Shown here: in pieces, positions 45,807-58,262 of the stretch
Layout: every line of letters starts with the position of its first letter
Position numbering within the stretch: position 1 is the stretch's first letter
Origin: Glandiceps talaboti
Taxonomy: Eukaryota; Hemichordata; Enteropneusta; Spengelidae
Assembly (NCBI RefSeq): GCF_964340395.1
Contig: NC_135569.1
Location: forward strand, 18,696,457-18,760,456
DNA: 64,000 nucleotides
Reading direction: 5' to 3'
Notes under the pieces: model-generated
The model's database searches: none
Told to the model about the DNA's origin: nothing
The model's input: the letters and a program-made list of their open reading frames with translations, nothing else
Program-made: the position numbers and the translations under genes

Positions 45807-47342
45807 TTTCCCTCACTACTTACTGGCTTTGTATTCATAGCACTACATACTACTACTTACTGGCTTTGTATTCATAGCACTACATACTACTACTTACTGG
45901 CTTTGTATTCATAGCACTACATACTACTACTTACTGGCTTTGTATTCATAGCACTACATACTACTACATACTGGCTTTGTATTCATAGCACTATATACTA
46001 CTACTTACTGGCTTTGTATTCATAGCACTACATACTACTACTTACTGGCTTTGTATTCATAGCACTACATACTACTACATACTGGCTTTGTATTCATAGC
46101 ACTACATACTACTACATACTGGCTTTGTATTCATAGCACTACATACTACTACATACTGGCTTTGTATTCATAGCACTATATACTACTACATACTGGCTTT
46201 GTATTCATAGCACTATATACTACTACTTACTGGCTTTGTATTCATAGCACTACATACTACTACTTACTGGCTTTGTATTCATAGCACTACATACTACTAC
46301 ATACTGGCTTTGTATTCATAGCACTACATACTACTACATACTGGCTTTGTATTCATAGCACTATATACTACTACATACTGGCTTTGTATTCATAGCACTA
46401 TATACTACTACATACTGGCTTTGTATTCATAGCACTATATACTACTACATACTGGCTTTATATTCATAGCACTACATACTACTACATACTGGCTTTGTAT
46501 TCATATCACTATATACTACTACATACTGGCTTTGTATTCATAGCACTATATACTACTACATACTGGCTTTATATTCATAGCACTATATACTACTACATAC
46601 TGGCTTTGTATTCATATCACTATATACTACTACATACTGGCTTTGTATTCATAGCACTATATACTACTACATACTGGCTTTATATTCATAGCACTACATA
46701 CTACTACATACTGGCTTTGTATTCATATCACTATATACTACTACATACTGGCTTTATATTCATAGCACTACATACTACTACATACTGGCTTTGTATTCAT
46801 AGCACTATATACTACTACATACTGGCTTTATATTCATAGCACTACATACTACTACATACTGGCTTTGTATTCATAGCACTATATACTACTACATACTGGC
46901 TTTATATTCATAGCACTACATACTACTACATACTGGCTTTGTATTCATATCACTACATACTACTACATACTGGCTTTGTATTCATAGCACTACATACTAC
47001 TAGCTACTACATACTGGCTTTGTATTCATAGCACTATTTACTAATACATACTGGCTTTGTATTCATAGCACTATATACTACTACATACTGGCTTTATATT
47101 CATAGCACTACATACTACTACATACTGGCTTTGTATTCATAGCACTATATACTACTACATACTGGCTTTATATTCATAGCACTACATACTACTACATACT
47201 GGCTTTGTATTCATAGCACTATATACTACTACATACTGGCTTTATATTCATAGCACTACATACTACTACATACTGGCTTTGTATTCATAGCACTAAATAC
47301 TACTACATACTGGCTTTGTATTCATAGCACTACATACTACTA
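45807..47342. repeat. 37-bp satellite, left half, about 41 copies
   Basis: Unit core ACTGGCTTTGTATTCATAGC with ACTACATACTACTACAT. Common variants are TTTATA for TTTGTA, ATATCAC for ATAGCAC, and TATATAC for TACATAC. A rare variant block (TACTACTAGCTACTACA followed by CACTATTTACTAATAC) at about 46996-47045 recurs in the right half. Confidence 0.97.
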
Positions 47343-47359
47343 CCCAGATAGCACACCTG

Positions 47360-47645
47360 TGGTGGGCCAACGTTGGCCCAACGAAAGTAGATCAGTTGGG
47401 CCAACGTCAGGAACTGAGGTTGGCCCAACGTCGTTTTGTCCGTCGGCCCAACGTTGGCTCACTGGTGGCAAGAAATAGGTTGGCACAACGTTGGCCCAAC
47501 TTTGGACACTGGCAAGGTTGGCCCAACGTTGGCCCAACAGTGGCAAGAAATAGGTAGGCACAACGTTGGCCCAACTTTGGCCCAACATTGCTAATTGGTG
47601 GTAAGGTTGGCCCAACGTTGGGCCACTGTTGGCCCAATGGTGCTT
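47360..47645. repeat. Subterminal palindrome array GTTGGCCCAACG
   Basis: About a dozen copies of TTGGCCCAAC or CCAACGTTGG within 280 bases of the left end of the insertion. Minus-strand ORFs here (many GPTLGQ) are translations of the repeat. Such subterminal arrays are often transposase-binding regions; that role is inferred. Confidence 0.85.
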
Positions 47646-47980
47646 CACTGCATAATGGCAAGCTGCCCACAGATCTATCAGAGATTCCATTCAGGGCTGA
47701 ATGTGATTCAAATACACTAAACAAGACACAAAATATTGGATTTTATCAAATATTTATTGCTAGTGTACAAGTAATGATATTACACAGTTCCCGCTTTTTT
47801 TTTCTTTTCTTTTTTTGAATATTTGGAAATATCTAAAACTTATCTTAAATGTAATTGTGTGTGGAATGTATGACATCTTGCTAACAGAGTTCAAAGTAAT
47901 AAAGGCTGTAGACATGGCAGAATTTATAATAAAATGGTTGCCCTATGGACAATGTCTCCTCACACCAACTTTGAATGCTA

Positions 47981-48978
47981 AAAATACCACCAATGGTGTT
48001 GTAGCACAACTGTACAATGTACTGTTTTGAAAATATTTATTCGCATGGTGAGCATGCTAGGTATACATGTTCATTTGGTGAATCACACTTTCTTGACCCC
48101 CAAAGACTGTATTATGTATGTAGCACAGAATGAACCTGTTTAATCATAGAGAGTATTTTTAAAACAGTGTTTCCAAGCAACCTTAAACAGAGGGTAATCT
48201 TCATGCAATTGACATTGACATGTGAAGTAGCCCATAAAAGATTTTAATGATTTTATTGCATCTATAAAACTATAACTTTTCATTTTGCATGAGTTTCACA
48301 CCCAGAATCACATTTGTTGATGCAAAATGCACATCTGTGATGCAATCATTTTGATTTTGTCCAAATGTTTTTTAAGAAAATCTGCAAGAATAACACTTTC
48401 AGAAACATCTCCCCAAGTTTCAGTCTCATTGACCAAGTTCTTTTTGAGATATAAGTTTTTGACCAAAAATGAACATTTTTCCACCTAATTTGCATATCAC
48501 TCATGAAATCATAGTATGCTTATTATTTCTTTGTCTATACACCCACAGATGCATCCCTGTTAAATTTCAGCCCAATCTGCTGAGTAGTTTTGGAATTATA
48601 GCGTTTTGACCAAAAAGACACATTTTTAGCCCTAATTTGCATATTACTGAGGGAATCATCATGTCATGAACAATCTTAATTTACTCACCCCTAAGAATGT
48701 CCCCACCAAATTTCATGCCAATCTGCCTTGTAGTTTTGGAGTTTAAGTTTTTTGACCAAAAATCACATTTTTTGACCCAAAACCCATATCTGTGATACTA
48801 TCATTTTCATTTGAACAATTTCCCAACTAGATACCAGAAGTAACATGACCACCAAATATCAAAGCCATCGGTCCAGCAGTTTTTGACTTTAAGTTGTTTA
48901 CACACACACACAGACATACAGACAGACAGACACTTTGCCATCCCTATAGCACTACTGAACCTCAGTTCAGTTGTGCTA
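47981..48978 (+). mobile_element. Dispersed repeat family 1, copy B
   Basis: Matches copy A: ATACCACCAATGGTGTTG and TAGCACAACTG at the left, then AACACTTTCAGAAACATCTC, TTTTTGACCAAAAATGAAC, a short CA/CAGA run (48900-48930) and CACTACTGAACCTCAGTTCA ending GTTGTGCTA. It lacks the long GGCGTGG tandem blocks of copy A. Its right end lies 4 bases beyond the stop codon of the DUF4806-type gene, so it supplies that gene's 3' UTR. Confidence 0.7.
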
Positions 48979-48982
48979 AAAA

Positions 48983-49056
48983 TCACTCTTGTTCATCACT
49001 TGAGTCAAGGTTCAGGTTAAGAGCCTTGAACTTCCTTGCTTGCTCTCTATCTCTTT
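48983..49056 (-). CDS. DUF4806 gene, last exon
   Basis: Acceptor CTTTATTTGCAG|AA; reads ERDREQARKFKALNLNLDSS then DEQE and TGA (48983-48985). Too short for an ORF scan; supported by phase and by the basic-to-acidic C-terminus. Confidence 0.6.
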
Positions 49057-52000
49057 CTGCAAATAAAGAAGTAAAATTTTAGGCAGTCATGTTTTGTTGA
49101 TTTTAAATCATAGGTGTTTTCTCAGACTCCAGCATGTGAGTCAAAATTAAGTCATTTACACATGTAAACTGCCAGATACTGAAAAAAGATAACATTATTA
49201 CCAATATTTTTAACTGTTACAGCATATCTTCATGGCTGACAAGGTAAAAATTAAATGTTTCTATGTCAAACACTTCACGGGACCTTCAATTATAGTTTCA
49301 ATAGTAAAACATGAATTTCCTGAAAGCAGGGACAACATTTTGGAGGCTGGTTTCAACACACTTCCTCTTTCACAGTTACAACTTACAAAGTAACAAGTCA
49401 ACTGATTGGAAAAATATATATGCACCATAAAGAAATGAGTATTTTGAAGTCAGGCTGACATCTGTGATCTTGATTTAGTTCACTGAGGTCATGAATATTT
49501 GATATGACACTATAATTGTACCTTTTTGCTTTTCTGCCCTCTTTTTTCGACCCCCATCCCGGTCGCTGGCATACTTCAGCCAGTTCTTGATGGCTGCCTC
49601 ACAGTCAGCCTCCTTTACATTAGACTGTTTGGCTGCATCTGGAATGGCAAATGTTGCATGAGATTTCGATTCATTACTGATTTTTTTTTTTTTTTATTTC
49701 TTTGATCCCTGGCTAGTGCCACTTTTTTGAGACATATCATAATTTGGATGGTATAATTTTTATGAATATCACTCTAAAAGCTTTTGTCAAATTATTTGGC
49801 ACCATGAGAGAATATAGAAGTCCATCACTTGTGCCTCTTACAATCCTGGGGTTAATTAGGATTATTTATAATGTACTGCATTACTCTGGTATACTCATTT
49901 CATTACCTTGGTTAATAAACTAATAAAGTAAAACTGAATACCAATGTGAGCAGCACTGTGAAAAATAAATAATAATACAGAATTCGCCTTGCAGAGACAT
50001 TATCCCTCTGTTAGGATACATGCAAAATCTTAATTGAGAAATTACCTTTGATAATTGTTGCAATACTCAGTTGTGAAAGGGCATGTTTTTTTAGTTTCCC
50101 TTTTCCCAGCCAGTTGTAGATCGTGGATAATGATTGAGAGAACATGGCCACCATTATCCTCTCCACCACATCCTTGGAAGAAACACCTCCCAAGGTACTG
50201 AGATGGCGTACCTGGAATATATAATTGAAAGAGTGTACAGGAAACATATAAGTAGCAGAAGACTTTAACCATGTTATCATGTTATCATAACACTGCAGGG
50301 TTGCAGAAGACTTTAACCATGTTATCATAACATTGCAGGGTTAAGTTTTATGTTGGAAATACCCCAGTATATAATTTTTTTTCATTTATTTGTTGATTTA
50401 TATATTTATTTTTATAGCAGTACGGTGATAAAGAGGTCCATTCATTTATTCAAAAAATGCAAGTATATATATATATATATACTTAATTTAGTCCCAGACA
50501 AGAGGGGGGGGGGGGGGGGGGGTTTAGGGCTGGGGTAAAAGATAAGCCGACATAAACTATTTTGAATGTGAATGGTTCAACCGACTTTAGGACGTCCTCG
50601 GTGTTTGACTTCAGCATAGAAGCACTGAACACGCACACACAACCCATTCTGTATCATTCAATTTCTACGTCCCTAAAGTAACCCCTTCCTACCATACCCT
50701 ACGGTGTTGTCCACTCCAAAGGGCACTTTCATGAACATCGATATTAAGTATGTGTTCTTTTCGACTGTTCTCCCTGGTCGTCTTGATCTATTCTGTATAA
50801 TTTGTTCATTATTTTCTTCACTTGAGTTTCTAAGTTTATTAAAATGGCCCTGGTTTACAAAGTTCAACCTTCTTGAGCAACAAATGTAGGAATGGTAGAA
50901 AGAGAGAGAATATGGCTTGTTTGATGGTTTGAGTGGAGTGAGGGCACTTTGGCTTTGGATCAAAAGCCTTACCACCTTTCGTGTATGAACCCGAACTAAC
51001 TCCAAGCCGTGATTTGTTTTGGCTTAACAGATTAATCCTTATGTCGGCCCTGGGTCACTTTGGTTTTGAGTGTGAACGAGGTATAAGTAAAAAACAAAAA
51101 CCCAGAGTACGACTACGTTCACACTCAAATCCAAAAGTGGCCCAGGGCCGACATAAGGATTAGCCTGATAAGCCAAAAAATGTTACAACTCGACTTACAT
51201 TCATGAAAGGTTTTTGCGTTTGACCCGACCTAACATTCCAAAGTCATAGCACCCTCATTCCAACGTAATGGCGGCCGTCGGACAACCACAAGCAAGGTTG
51301 TTCTCTCTCTTTCTTTTATTCTTACGCTTTTTACACTCAAGAAGGTCGAACTCTGTTAAACAGGTCATTTCGCTAGATTCAGAAACTTCAGTGAAGAAAA
51401 TGACGGACAGATTACATTAAACAGGTCAAGACGAGCGCGATATCAACGACAAAGGAGGAGAACAGTTGAAACAAACACATAACCTTGTGGATGTTCATGA
51501 ACGTGCCTTCAACCATAACAGTGAATCGCACCCTTTCGAGTTGACAATGCAGCAGGGTCTGGTGGGAAGAGGTTGCTTTAGCAACTTGGAATGACTTTTA
51601 AGTTGGGTTTAGGTCAGGTTAACCATGCACACTCAACTTATGTTATGTCGACTTAACTTTAAGTCGGTTTGAGACCGGGCCTAAACCCACCCTTTGTCTG
51701 GGACTAAATTAAGTCGGCCCTGGGCTGACATAGTGCGTTCACATTAGAAATGTTTAAGTTGACTTAAAGTTAAGTAGGCCCGACACCGGTTTAACTGCCT
51801 AAGTGTGAACGTAGTATACACCTACCACCAAAGCAAGATATCTATAGTTAACTTGATAAACACTGCAAAGCACAGCAGGTATAAAAGGGGAAATATTTAC
51901 ATTACTTGGTATGACAGATAAGCACACATACCACACACACTTTTGCCAGTGCAGATAAAATTCTATGATATCCCACGCCCAAGAACCATGGCTTCCACCA

Positions 52001-52614
52001 ATTATGGGAATTCCAATAATGGTTACATGATAATAATTTAGATACATATCATGTCTCAAAGAAGTCACAAAAAGGGTACTTCAGGAATATATTTCATAAA
52101 TGTATATTATCAGTCTAAGAGTAAAATCTCCACACCAATTAAGATATGTCTCTTTCCTAATTTTTAGGGTTTTAATGTTTTCTCACATTATTGATTTAAA
52201 GATAACTTCTAACAGATAAAATGACAGAATAATCTTGGGATGGTCCAGTCATTGTCAGAGGGAGCACAGAAGACACCATCAACTTGAGAATAAACAGTTA
52301 GTTACTGCTGTCCTTCAGATGATTAAATACATAGCTAGTAATACATCCTTTACCTCTAACTCTAAATGTTCCAAATTTCAATAAAATACTGCAACTACTT
52401 ATAACACACACCAACCTGTTTCTTTTAAGAGCTGCACGTCATAGCTTTCCCAGCCTGGTTGGGAGGGTTCCAAGTTCATGATCATATTGGTAAACTTCAG
52501 GCCTTTGTGTGGTGGCCACCAACACTGTTTGAGGTCCTTGCCATAAAGCCAGGATCTTGGCACAACATCAACTGTGTTGTCAGTTGGAAAAAGGACGACT
52601 GCGTACATGATAAC
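48983..52614 (-). CDS. DUF4806-domain protein, partial gene model
   Basis: Exons on the minus strand: 52614-52416 (start ATG at 52608), 50211-50046, 49638-49522, 49056-48983. The first encodes MYAVVLFPTDNTVDVVPRSW and LKQCWWPPHKGLKF, the N-terminal module that I associate with DUF4806 proteins. The second encodes VRHLSTLGGVSSKDVVERIM with NWLGKGKLKKHAL, the DUF4806 core. The third encodes KEADCEAAIKNWLKYASDRD and a basic GRKKRAEKQK stretch; the last ends SSDEQE and TGA. Exons 2-4 join in phase 1 without stops. Exon 1 ends in phase 1 but exon 2 starts in phase 0, so at least one linker exon between 50212 and 52415 is unseen or lost. The biochemical role of DUF4806 is unknown; basic and WPP-containing parts hint at nuclear or nucleic-acid work. 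The whole gene lies in the 13.85-kb insertion. Confidence 0.65.
49522..49638 (-). CDS. DUF4806 gene, third known exon
   Basis: Acceptor TTGCCATTCCAG|AT, donor AAAAAG|GTACAA. Encodes DAAKQSNVKEADCEAAIKNW and LKYASDRDGGRKKRAEKQK. Confidence 0.68.
50046..50211 (-). CDS. DUF4806 gene, core-domain exon
   Basis: Acceptor ATATATTCCAG|GTA, donor ATCAAAG|GTAATT. Encodes the conserved small-glycine, helix and NWLGKGK pattern of DUF4806 followed by LSQLSIATIIK. Confidence 0.75.
50481..51714. mobile_element. Foldback DNA element nested in the DUF4806 gene intron
   Basis: Ends are inverted: ACTTAATTTAGTCCCAGACA at the left and TGTCTGGGACTAAATTAAGT at the right. The interior pairs over hundreds of bases with mismatches, for example GGGAGAACAGTCGAAA...GATGTTCATGAA on the left arm (minus strand) with GGAGAACAGTTGAAAC...GATGTTCATGAA on the right arm, and CTCAAGAAGGTTGAAC with CTCAAGAAGGTCGAAC. 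The centre is a tighter hairpin (CCTTATGTCGGCCCTGGG against CCCAGGGCCGACATAAGG). ORFs inside are not conserved proteins. Confidence 0.78.
52416..52614 (-). CDS. DUF4806 gene, N-terminal module exon
   Basis: Acceptor CTTGTCTTAG|GTTATC and donor GAAACAG|GTTGGT. ATG at 52608 has context ATCATGT. Encodes 64 codons with SWL, CWWPP and PGWESYDVQLL. The plus-strand ORF at 52459-52755 is its shadow. Confidence 0.72.
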
Positions 52615-53202
52615 CTAAGACAAGAAATAGTACATGACTTTTTAGCTATATCGATATATATAATCCAGGGGCAGTCTCAGTCATTATTAAGAATCATCAA
52701 TGTGGTGACTAGAGTAAGAGACACTCATTTACACATCATTGCAAATAGCGTATAATAAAAAATTGTGAAAAAACACCAGCGTACTCAGTGATGTAGATAA
52801 TAGCCGGTTACCGGTTACAACACCCGGCTATAACAGCTGTATGACCGGCTATAAATGTCAACCTGACAATCTAGTATTACCAGTATTATGTAACTTTGTC
52901 AAAGTCCTATGTTCAGAAAATCCCAGTGTTTCACAGGTAGTTTTACAGCTTTGCATGTAACCATCTTAGTGATCTACTTCTACAAAAATAATGTAATGTC
53001 CAAAATTTAGGGTTTTGACCCAGCCATTGTGAAGAGATAAGAATGAATAACAAAGATAAACCAATGTGACCATGGCTTTTGTCTTACCTTGGAGGAATTA
53101 TACTGACAGTATAATTCCTTCAAGGTCTTACACTATCCATTACTGATAATACTTCAACAGCAAACACAGGCAAAGAGTTGGGTTATCAGCCACTGCACAA
53201 AC

Positions 53203-54313
53203 CACAGGGGCCATAGCGAGCATGTAATCGATCGATCGATTGATTGACTGATTATTTGGTCGAATGATTGATTGATTGTTTTTTCCTTCTATCCCTGGCT
53301 ACTTTTCGGGCTACAGATGGTGTAGCCGATAATGACATGCAAATCATATGCAAGTCTACCAAGTTCCAACTCCCTAATGTAGAGTTATGAACCTGTATCA
53401 CCCATGTTGTCTCTCAGCACACAGTCTCTATACAGAGGGACTGTGCTCAGCAGAACTACTTCTGAAACATTGAATGGGTCAATCAGAACAAGTTACTGCC
53501 TTCTAGCCCAAGGCCTAACTTGGTAACTAAGTAAGTTGGTAACTTGGAATGGGCCACCTTCTACCTTAGATTAGAGATCAAACCCTAACTTGGTAACTAA
53601 GTAAGTTGGTAACTTGGAATGGGCCACCTTCTACCTTAGAGATCAAACCCTAACTTGGTAACTAAGTAAGTTGGTAACTTGGAATGGGCCACCTTCTACC
53701 TTAGAGATCAAACCCTAACTTGGTAACTAAGTAAGTTGGTAACTTGGAATGGGCCACCTTCTACCTTAGAGATCAAACCCTAACTTGGTAACTAAGTAAG
53801 TTGGTAACTTGGAATAACTTGGAATAGGCCATGGCACCCCTACCTTAGATGCCAAGCCCTAACTTGGTAACTCCAGAAGTAAGTTGATAGCTTGGAATGG
53901 GCCACCCCCTACCTTACAGCCCACGCAGTAAGTTCATCATACCCCCCCCCCCCCCCATGATTTTTTTCTTTTTTTCGTGTACCCTATTTTCGTGTCGGCT
54001 ACACTGTCTATATGCCTACTTTTCTCTCTTTCAACTGTATCTTTACTATATAAATAAAGACACCTTGTCAATTGTTCTCTTCTTATCTAAATTAAAACAC
54101 CCCTAATCCCATGATCGGTTACAGTGAAAATGTTCATTATGCCTAATCTTTTGGCGGATAACACCCTATACAAACAATCAATCATGCATAAACTAGTATT
54201 ATATACTAGTTGAAAGAGAGAAAAGTAGCCAGGGAGAGAAGGAAAAAATAATCAATCAATCATTCGACCAAATAATCAATCAATCAATCGATTACATGCT
54301 CGCTGTCCCCTGT
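53203..54313. mobile_element. hAT-like foldback element with 8-bp flanking repeat
   Basis: GCACAAAC occurs immediately outside both ends (53195-53202 and 54314-54321). Inner ends are inverted: CACAGGGG...AGCGAGCATGTAATCGAT against ATCGATTACATGCTCGCTGTCCCCTGT. The arms continue with TGATTATTTGGTCGAATGAT and GGCTACTTTTC against its inverse. It encloses a minisatellite and encodes no transposase. An 8-bp duplication suits hAT-type elements. Confidence 0.75.
53515..53890. repeat. Roughly 62-70-bp minisatellite, six copies
   Basis: Core CCCTAACTTGGTAACTAAGT with AAGTTGGTAACTTGGAATGG and GCCACCTTCTACCTTAGAGA. It lies within the hAT-like foldback element. Confidence 0.92.
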
Positions 54314-54321
54314 GCACAAAC

Positions 54322-57061
54322 TTTACTATTAGCTCCAGTAGCGGACTGCTAATCCTGCACATCTCAAACACTGAGCATGAAAGAAGGGTTATACTTCCAT
54401 GAACTTAGTCAACATTTTGACAGTTAATAAAGGGCATAATTAGAGTTATCTAGTGGAATACACAATGTATATACATCTATCAATGTTCTCATGACTAAGT
54501 TACTAACTGTTCCCATGACTATACAATAGACATGTATGGAGTACAGGAATTCTGTAGATTTAAAATGTAATGTTGCCTAGGAGAAAACAAACTTTTCCTC
54601 TCTGACTGAACTTGGTGGAGTTGTGAGGAACACATACTAGTATAGAATGGTTATGCAGAAAGTTTGAATCATGCAGCATTTACAATAAACCCAGGATGAA
54701 TTTATACCAGTACCTCATAAATATGGTACAACATAATAGCGCGAGATCTATATATTTTGGAACCAGTGTCTGAAAATTAATGTTTCAATGTATGTGCAAT
54801 TATTGCAGGAAATTTGTCTTGCTTGTAGAACACATGCATGTAACTGAATCAGATATATATCACACACAAAAACAAACTGCAATGTCAAATTGCAGATCCA
54901 GAAAATATAGCCTGGTACTAGCGGTAGCCTGAATCCATCACACACAAAAACAAACTGCAATGTCAAATTGCAGATCCAGAAAATATAGCCCAGTAGCCTG
55001 AATCCATATTACATTAATCAACAGACAGAGGAAGTGACTACATACACTCTCAAACCACTATAAACCACTAGTCTGAGATACAGCGTGTCTTTTTTGGATC
55101 TATAAATCCCAAACTCAGTTTATATTGGGTAAAACAGGGTACAAAATTGTCAGCACAAAGACATTAAATTCAACTATCATTGGGAAATTTCAGGAATATC
55201 CACAGAGTACATTTTTTATCTAAACACAAATTATCATTATTTTTATGCCGATGCACCTATTTGTAGGTAAAAATAATGATGTAAGATAAAAAAATGTAAC
55301 TGTTTTTGTTAATTTGAGATGGGATTGACCAAAATGAAATTTACCTTTCTTTTTAGGAACAATAATATTTTTGTGTAAAAACTCTGATTGTCATATGCAC
55401 TATGTATGTGCCGACTCTGCAACTCAGACCTTGTTTGGTTCTTGCTACATGTGTACATCTGTATCACTGGGCAGTGTGCATACTTTGTACAAACACAAAA
55501 CACATATAATATTGTGTCACTGTTTTGTATACTACATAACAATGAGCATGCATGCTTATTGGTTGAAAGAGTGGAAAGGCCAGAGGTCAATTTTAGCATA
55601 ATTCAGCTGAAGTTGTACCACATACAACAACTGGTAAAAGTACGGTGCCACACATTGATACATAGTTTTAGCCAAGTTTTCACTTATTTTCACATTGGCA
55701 TGTAGCAAGTTACCTAGCTATAGCAGCCTTTGCAAAGGAGATCTCTTTTCTGCCATTTTTGGTGTAATTTTAACCGAAGATGATCTCATGTCTACGTCTA
55801 CTGATGGTTCCACAATAGTGGTTTCTCTGTTTGACCATGGCTGATATTACTTCCATGATCTGATCAACTTTTGGTCAAAATCAAGTTCACTGGAACAACA
55901 AAGGTAAGAGTGACAATTTTTATCATTATTCTTGACATGTGGCAGATTGTGCTAGGGCTATATTTCTAGTTCAAGTACTGTTTTTTGAAACTTTTCAAAC
56001 TCTTTAATATATGCAGCAAATCCATGCATTTCTTCAATAGTGACTAAATACTTGGTGGTAGAACTGATTCCAAACTTTCCATATGTGACCCCAGTATGTC
56101 TGTGATGTTACAAATGTTTATTAAGATCTTGGCATTGCTATGTGTTGTTTCAGGATATTTTGAATAGACCATGGTAATTTATCCCCAAAACAGTGGAGAG
56201 GCCTACTAGCTATTGTCTATGTTTATCTTTAGATAGATGTTGTCACACATTGCCTGAATAGACAATGAGATACTTATTACTTCAGTGCATCTTTTGTCCT
56301 TGCAACTTGACTGTACAAGAGAAACAAAAGAAAAGGTGTAAAATACTAAATATGCATTTTATAGTTGAGAAGACAGACAGAACAGCTGTTACTGGTATCT
56401 TTCTTGATGCTGTAATGAACCCGTTTTTCCATGAGTCCCAGCTGACTTGAGATCCTCATGTAAATATTAGATAAACAATCAGGTTGTTTGCTGAAAACAA
56501 ATCTTTTAGTATGACCATATCGAAATCACACTTGTAAATTTTATCCATTATCAGATACTCATCTGGTTGATCAATGCATTTGATGCAATTGTTGTAATGT
56601 TCAATAACAAACTTTTTACACCATTCATTTTTTGTAATTTTTGCAGTCACTGAGTTACAAACACAGACTTAGTCAAATTGTTTTGCATTGATTTTCCAAA
56701 TAGGAAGCAATGATAAAAATGTTTTATAAATGAAAAATCCAATATAAATGCCCGGTCCTCATTCATATGGCCACTTTTAATTAATTGACCATTTATTTGA
56801 ATATTCATTATGAAGACTTGGGGTTTCAAATGATATTCTTGAGTTAGAATTGAAATCAATCCAGGATTACTTACAGTGCTACAAAACTTTATTGCAATAA
56901 ATTAATGAATTGAAGCAGTTCATCAATTGTCATTTTTACCTTTGCTCCTAACATGGCAGTATTACTTCAATGCTCATACATATGAAATCTTACGTATGCT
57001 GTAACTTATATAGCTTATATATCTGCTAAGACAGTGCTCTATACCGCAGTGGCAGAGCGCA
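54322..57061. other. Interior of the insertion, no gene seen
   Basis: AT-rich sequence with short ORFs on both strands and no conserved motif. A block of about 75 bp (CACACACAAAAACAAACTGC with AATGTCAAATTGCAGATCCA) is repeated at about 54860 and 54936. TTTTTATCTAAACACAAATT...AAAAATAATGATGTAAGATA near 55213-55295 is a small hairpin. Confidence 0.55.
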
Positions 57062-57207
57062 ATAGTTTTGGTAGTACTGGAACTCTTTCTTGGTTGTAAC
57101 TCGGAGTTTCACGCATAGTGCGCGATGCGTGATGATAGTGTTGTCTGATGATCGCACTATGCGTGAAACTCCGAGTTACAACCAAGAAAGAGTTCCAGTA
57201 CTACCAA

Positions 57208-57213
<6 letters not shown>
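57062..57213. repeat. Perfect 61-bp inverted repeat with 30-base loop
   Basis: Arms 57062-57122 and 57153-57213 are exact reverse complements by eye (begin ATAGTTTTGGTAGTACTGGA and end CACGCATAGTGCG). The right arm runs straight into a (TA)n tract. It looks like a very small, young foldback element. Confidence 0.95.

Positions 57214-57298
<85 letters not shown>
57211..57298. repeat. (TA)n microsatellite, about 88 bp
   Basis: Pure TA run directly abutting the inverted repeat. Confidence 0.98.
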
Positions 57299-57300
<2 letters not shown>

Positions 57301-58262
57301 GAAATGAACCAGTACATCTATGAAACTGAGTAATCCCATTTTTCACATGAATATTTCAATACTTCAATAATCTGAAGAGAGTATCATCCCTCCCCTTCTT
57401 ACCAATCATTTAGTGTTAATGTAGTTAGCATATTGAGATATCAGCACTGGCTCTAAATACATGTCCTATCAATTTATTTAATAACATACCCTTCAAGAGT
57501 CAAACATCATGTGGAGGAAGCTCAAAGCTATCCGTAACGTTATAACACAACAACACAAGTCAGATGCATCTTTAAAATATTTGTATTCTTATGGATATTC
57601 TTTGGCCTTCAACAGAAGTAAAATAACCTTTAAAGATTTTTAAGTTTTAACCAATCATTTCCTTTACTGCAGTTGAAGAAGCAAAATGAGAAAGAGAGAA
57701 AATCCACAGAAGAGTTTTAAGCACAGTTGCACTGATATGATGTCGGAGAAGAAACCATGGTGTGTGTAATTAAGAACCCATGAGTTCAGTCATTTATCCA
57801 AGACTTGAAATGGAAAATCTAATCAAGAGCAATATGAAGAGCACAACTTTTGGAAAGAGATCACAGGACTATTAGTCTAGAAGAACATTGGAGGAACATT
57901 ACTCCCTCCCTGTGGATATTCAGTCATCATAATGGATATAATTCTTAATTAGTAAATTAATTATTAAAAACTGGAATTTACTAATATTCAATTTTCAGCA
58001 TTAGTAAATTTTACATAAGAATATAAAAGAAAATGTCAAATGTTGGCATATTTTTACAGAGTTTTGCTGTTTTACTAATAAATTTTAAAACCCAGAGAAA
58101 ACCCAGCAAATCTCTTGATTTATCACACTAAAGTGACCGGTGGTTTATGGAACCTTCCCATATATATCATTGCATTTGGAGGATAGCCTTTTTGTGGAAA
58201 AAAAAACCCAACCTCTCCCCTACCCCTCCAAATAAAATAAAATAAATACAGGATCCACCATA

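Noticed and set aside
46495-46839. ORF with repeated YYYILALYSYHY
   Set aside because: Translation of the 37-bp satellite; 37 is not a multiple of three, so the frame cycles by chance.
47340-47724. Minus-strand ORFs with repeated GPTLGQ
   Set aside because: They are translations of the subterminal GTTGGCCCAACG palindromes; no domain is recognisable.
50673-51005. 110-residue minus-strand ORF in the DUF4806 intron
   Set aside because: It lies in one arm of the foldback element, its inverted copy is present in the other arm with stops, and it matches no family I know.
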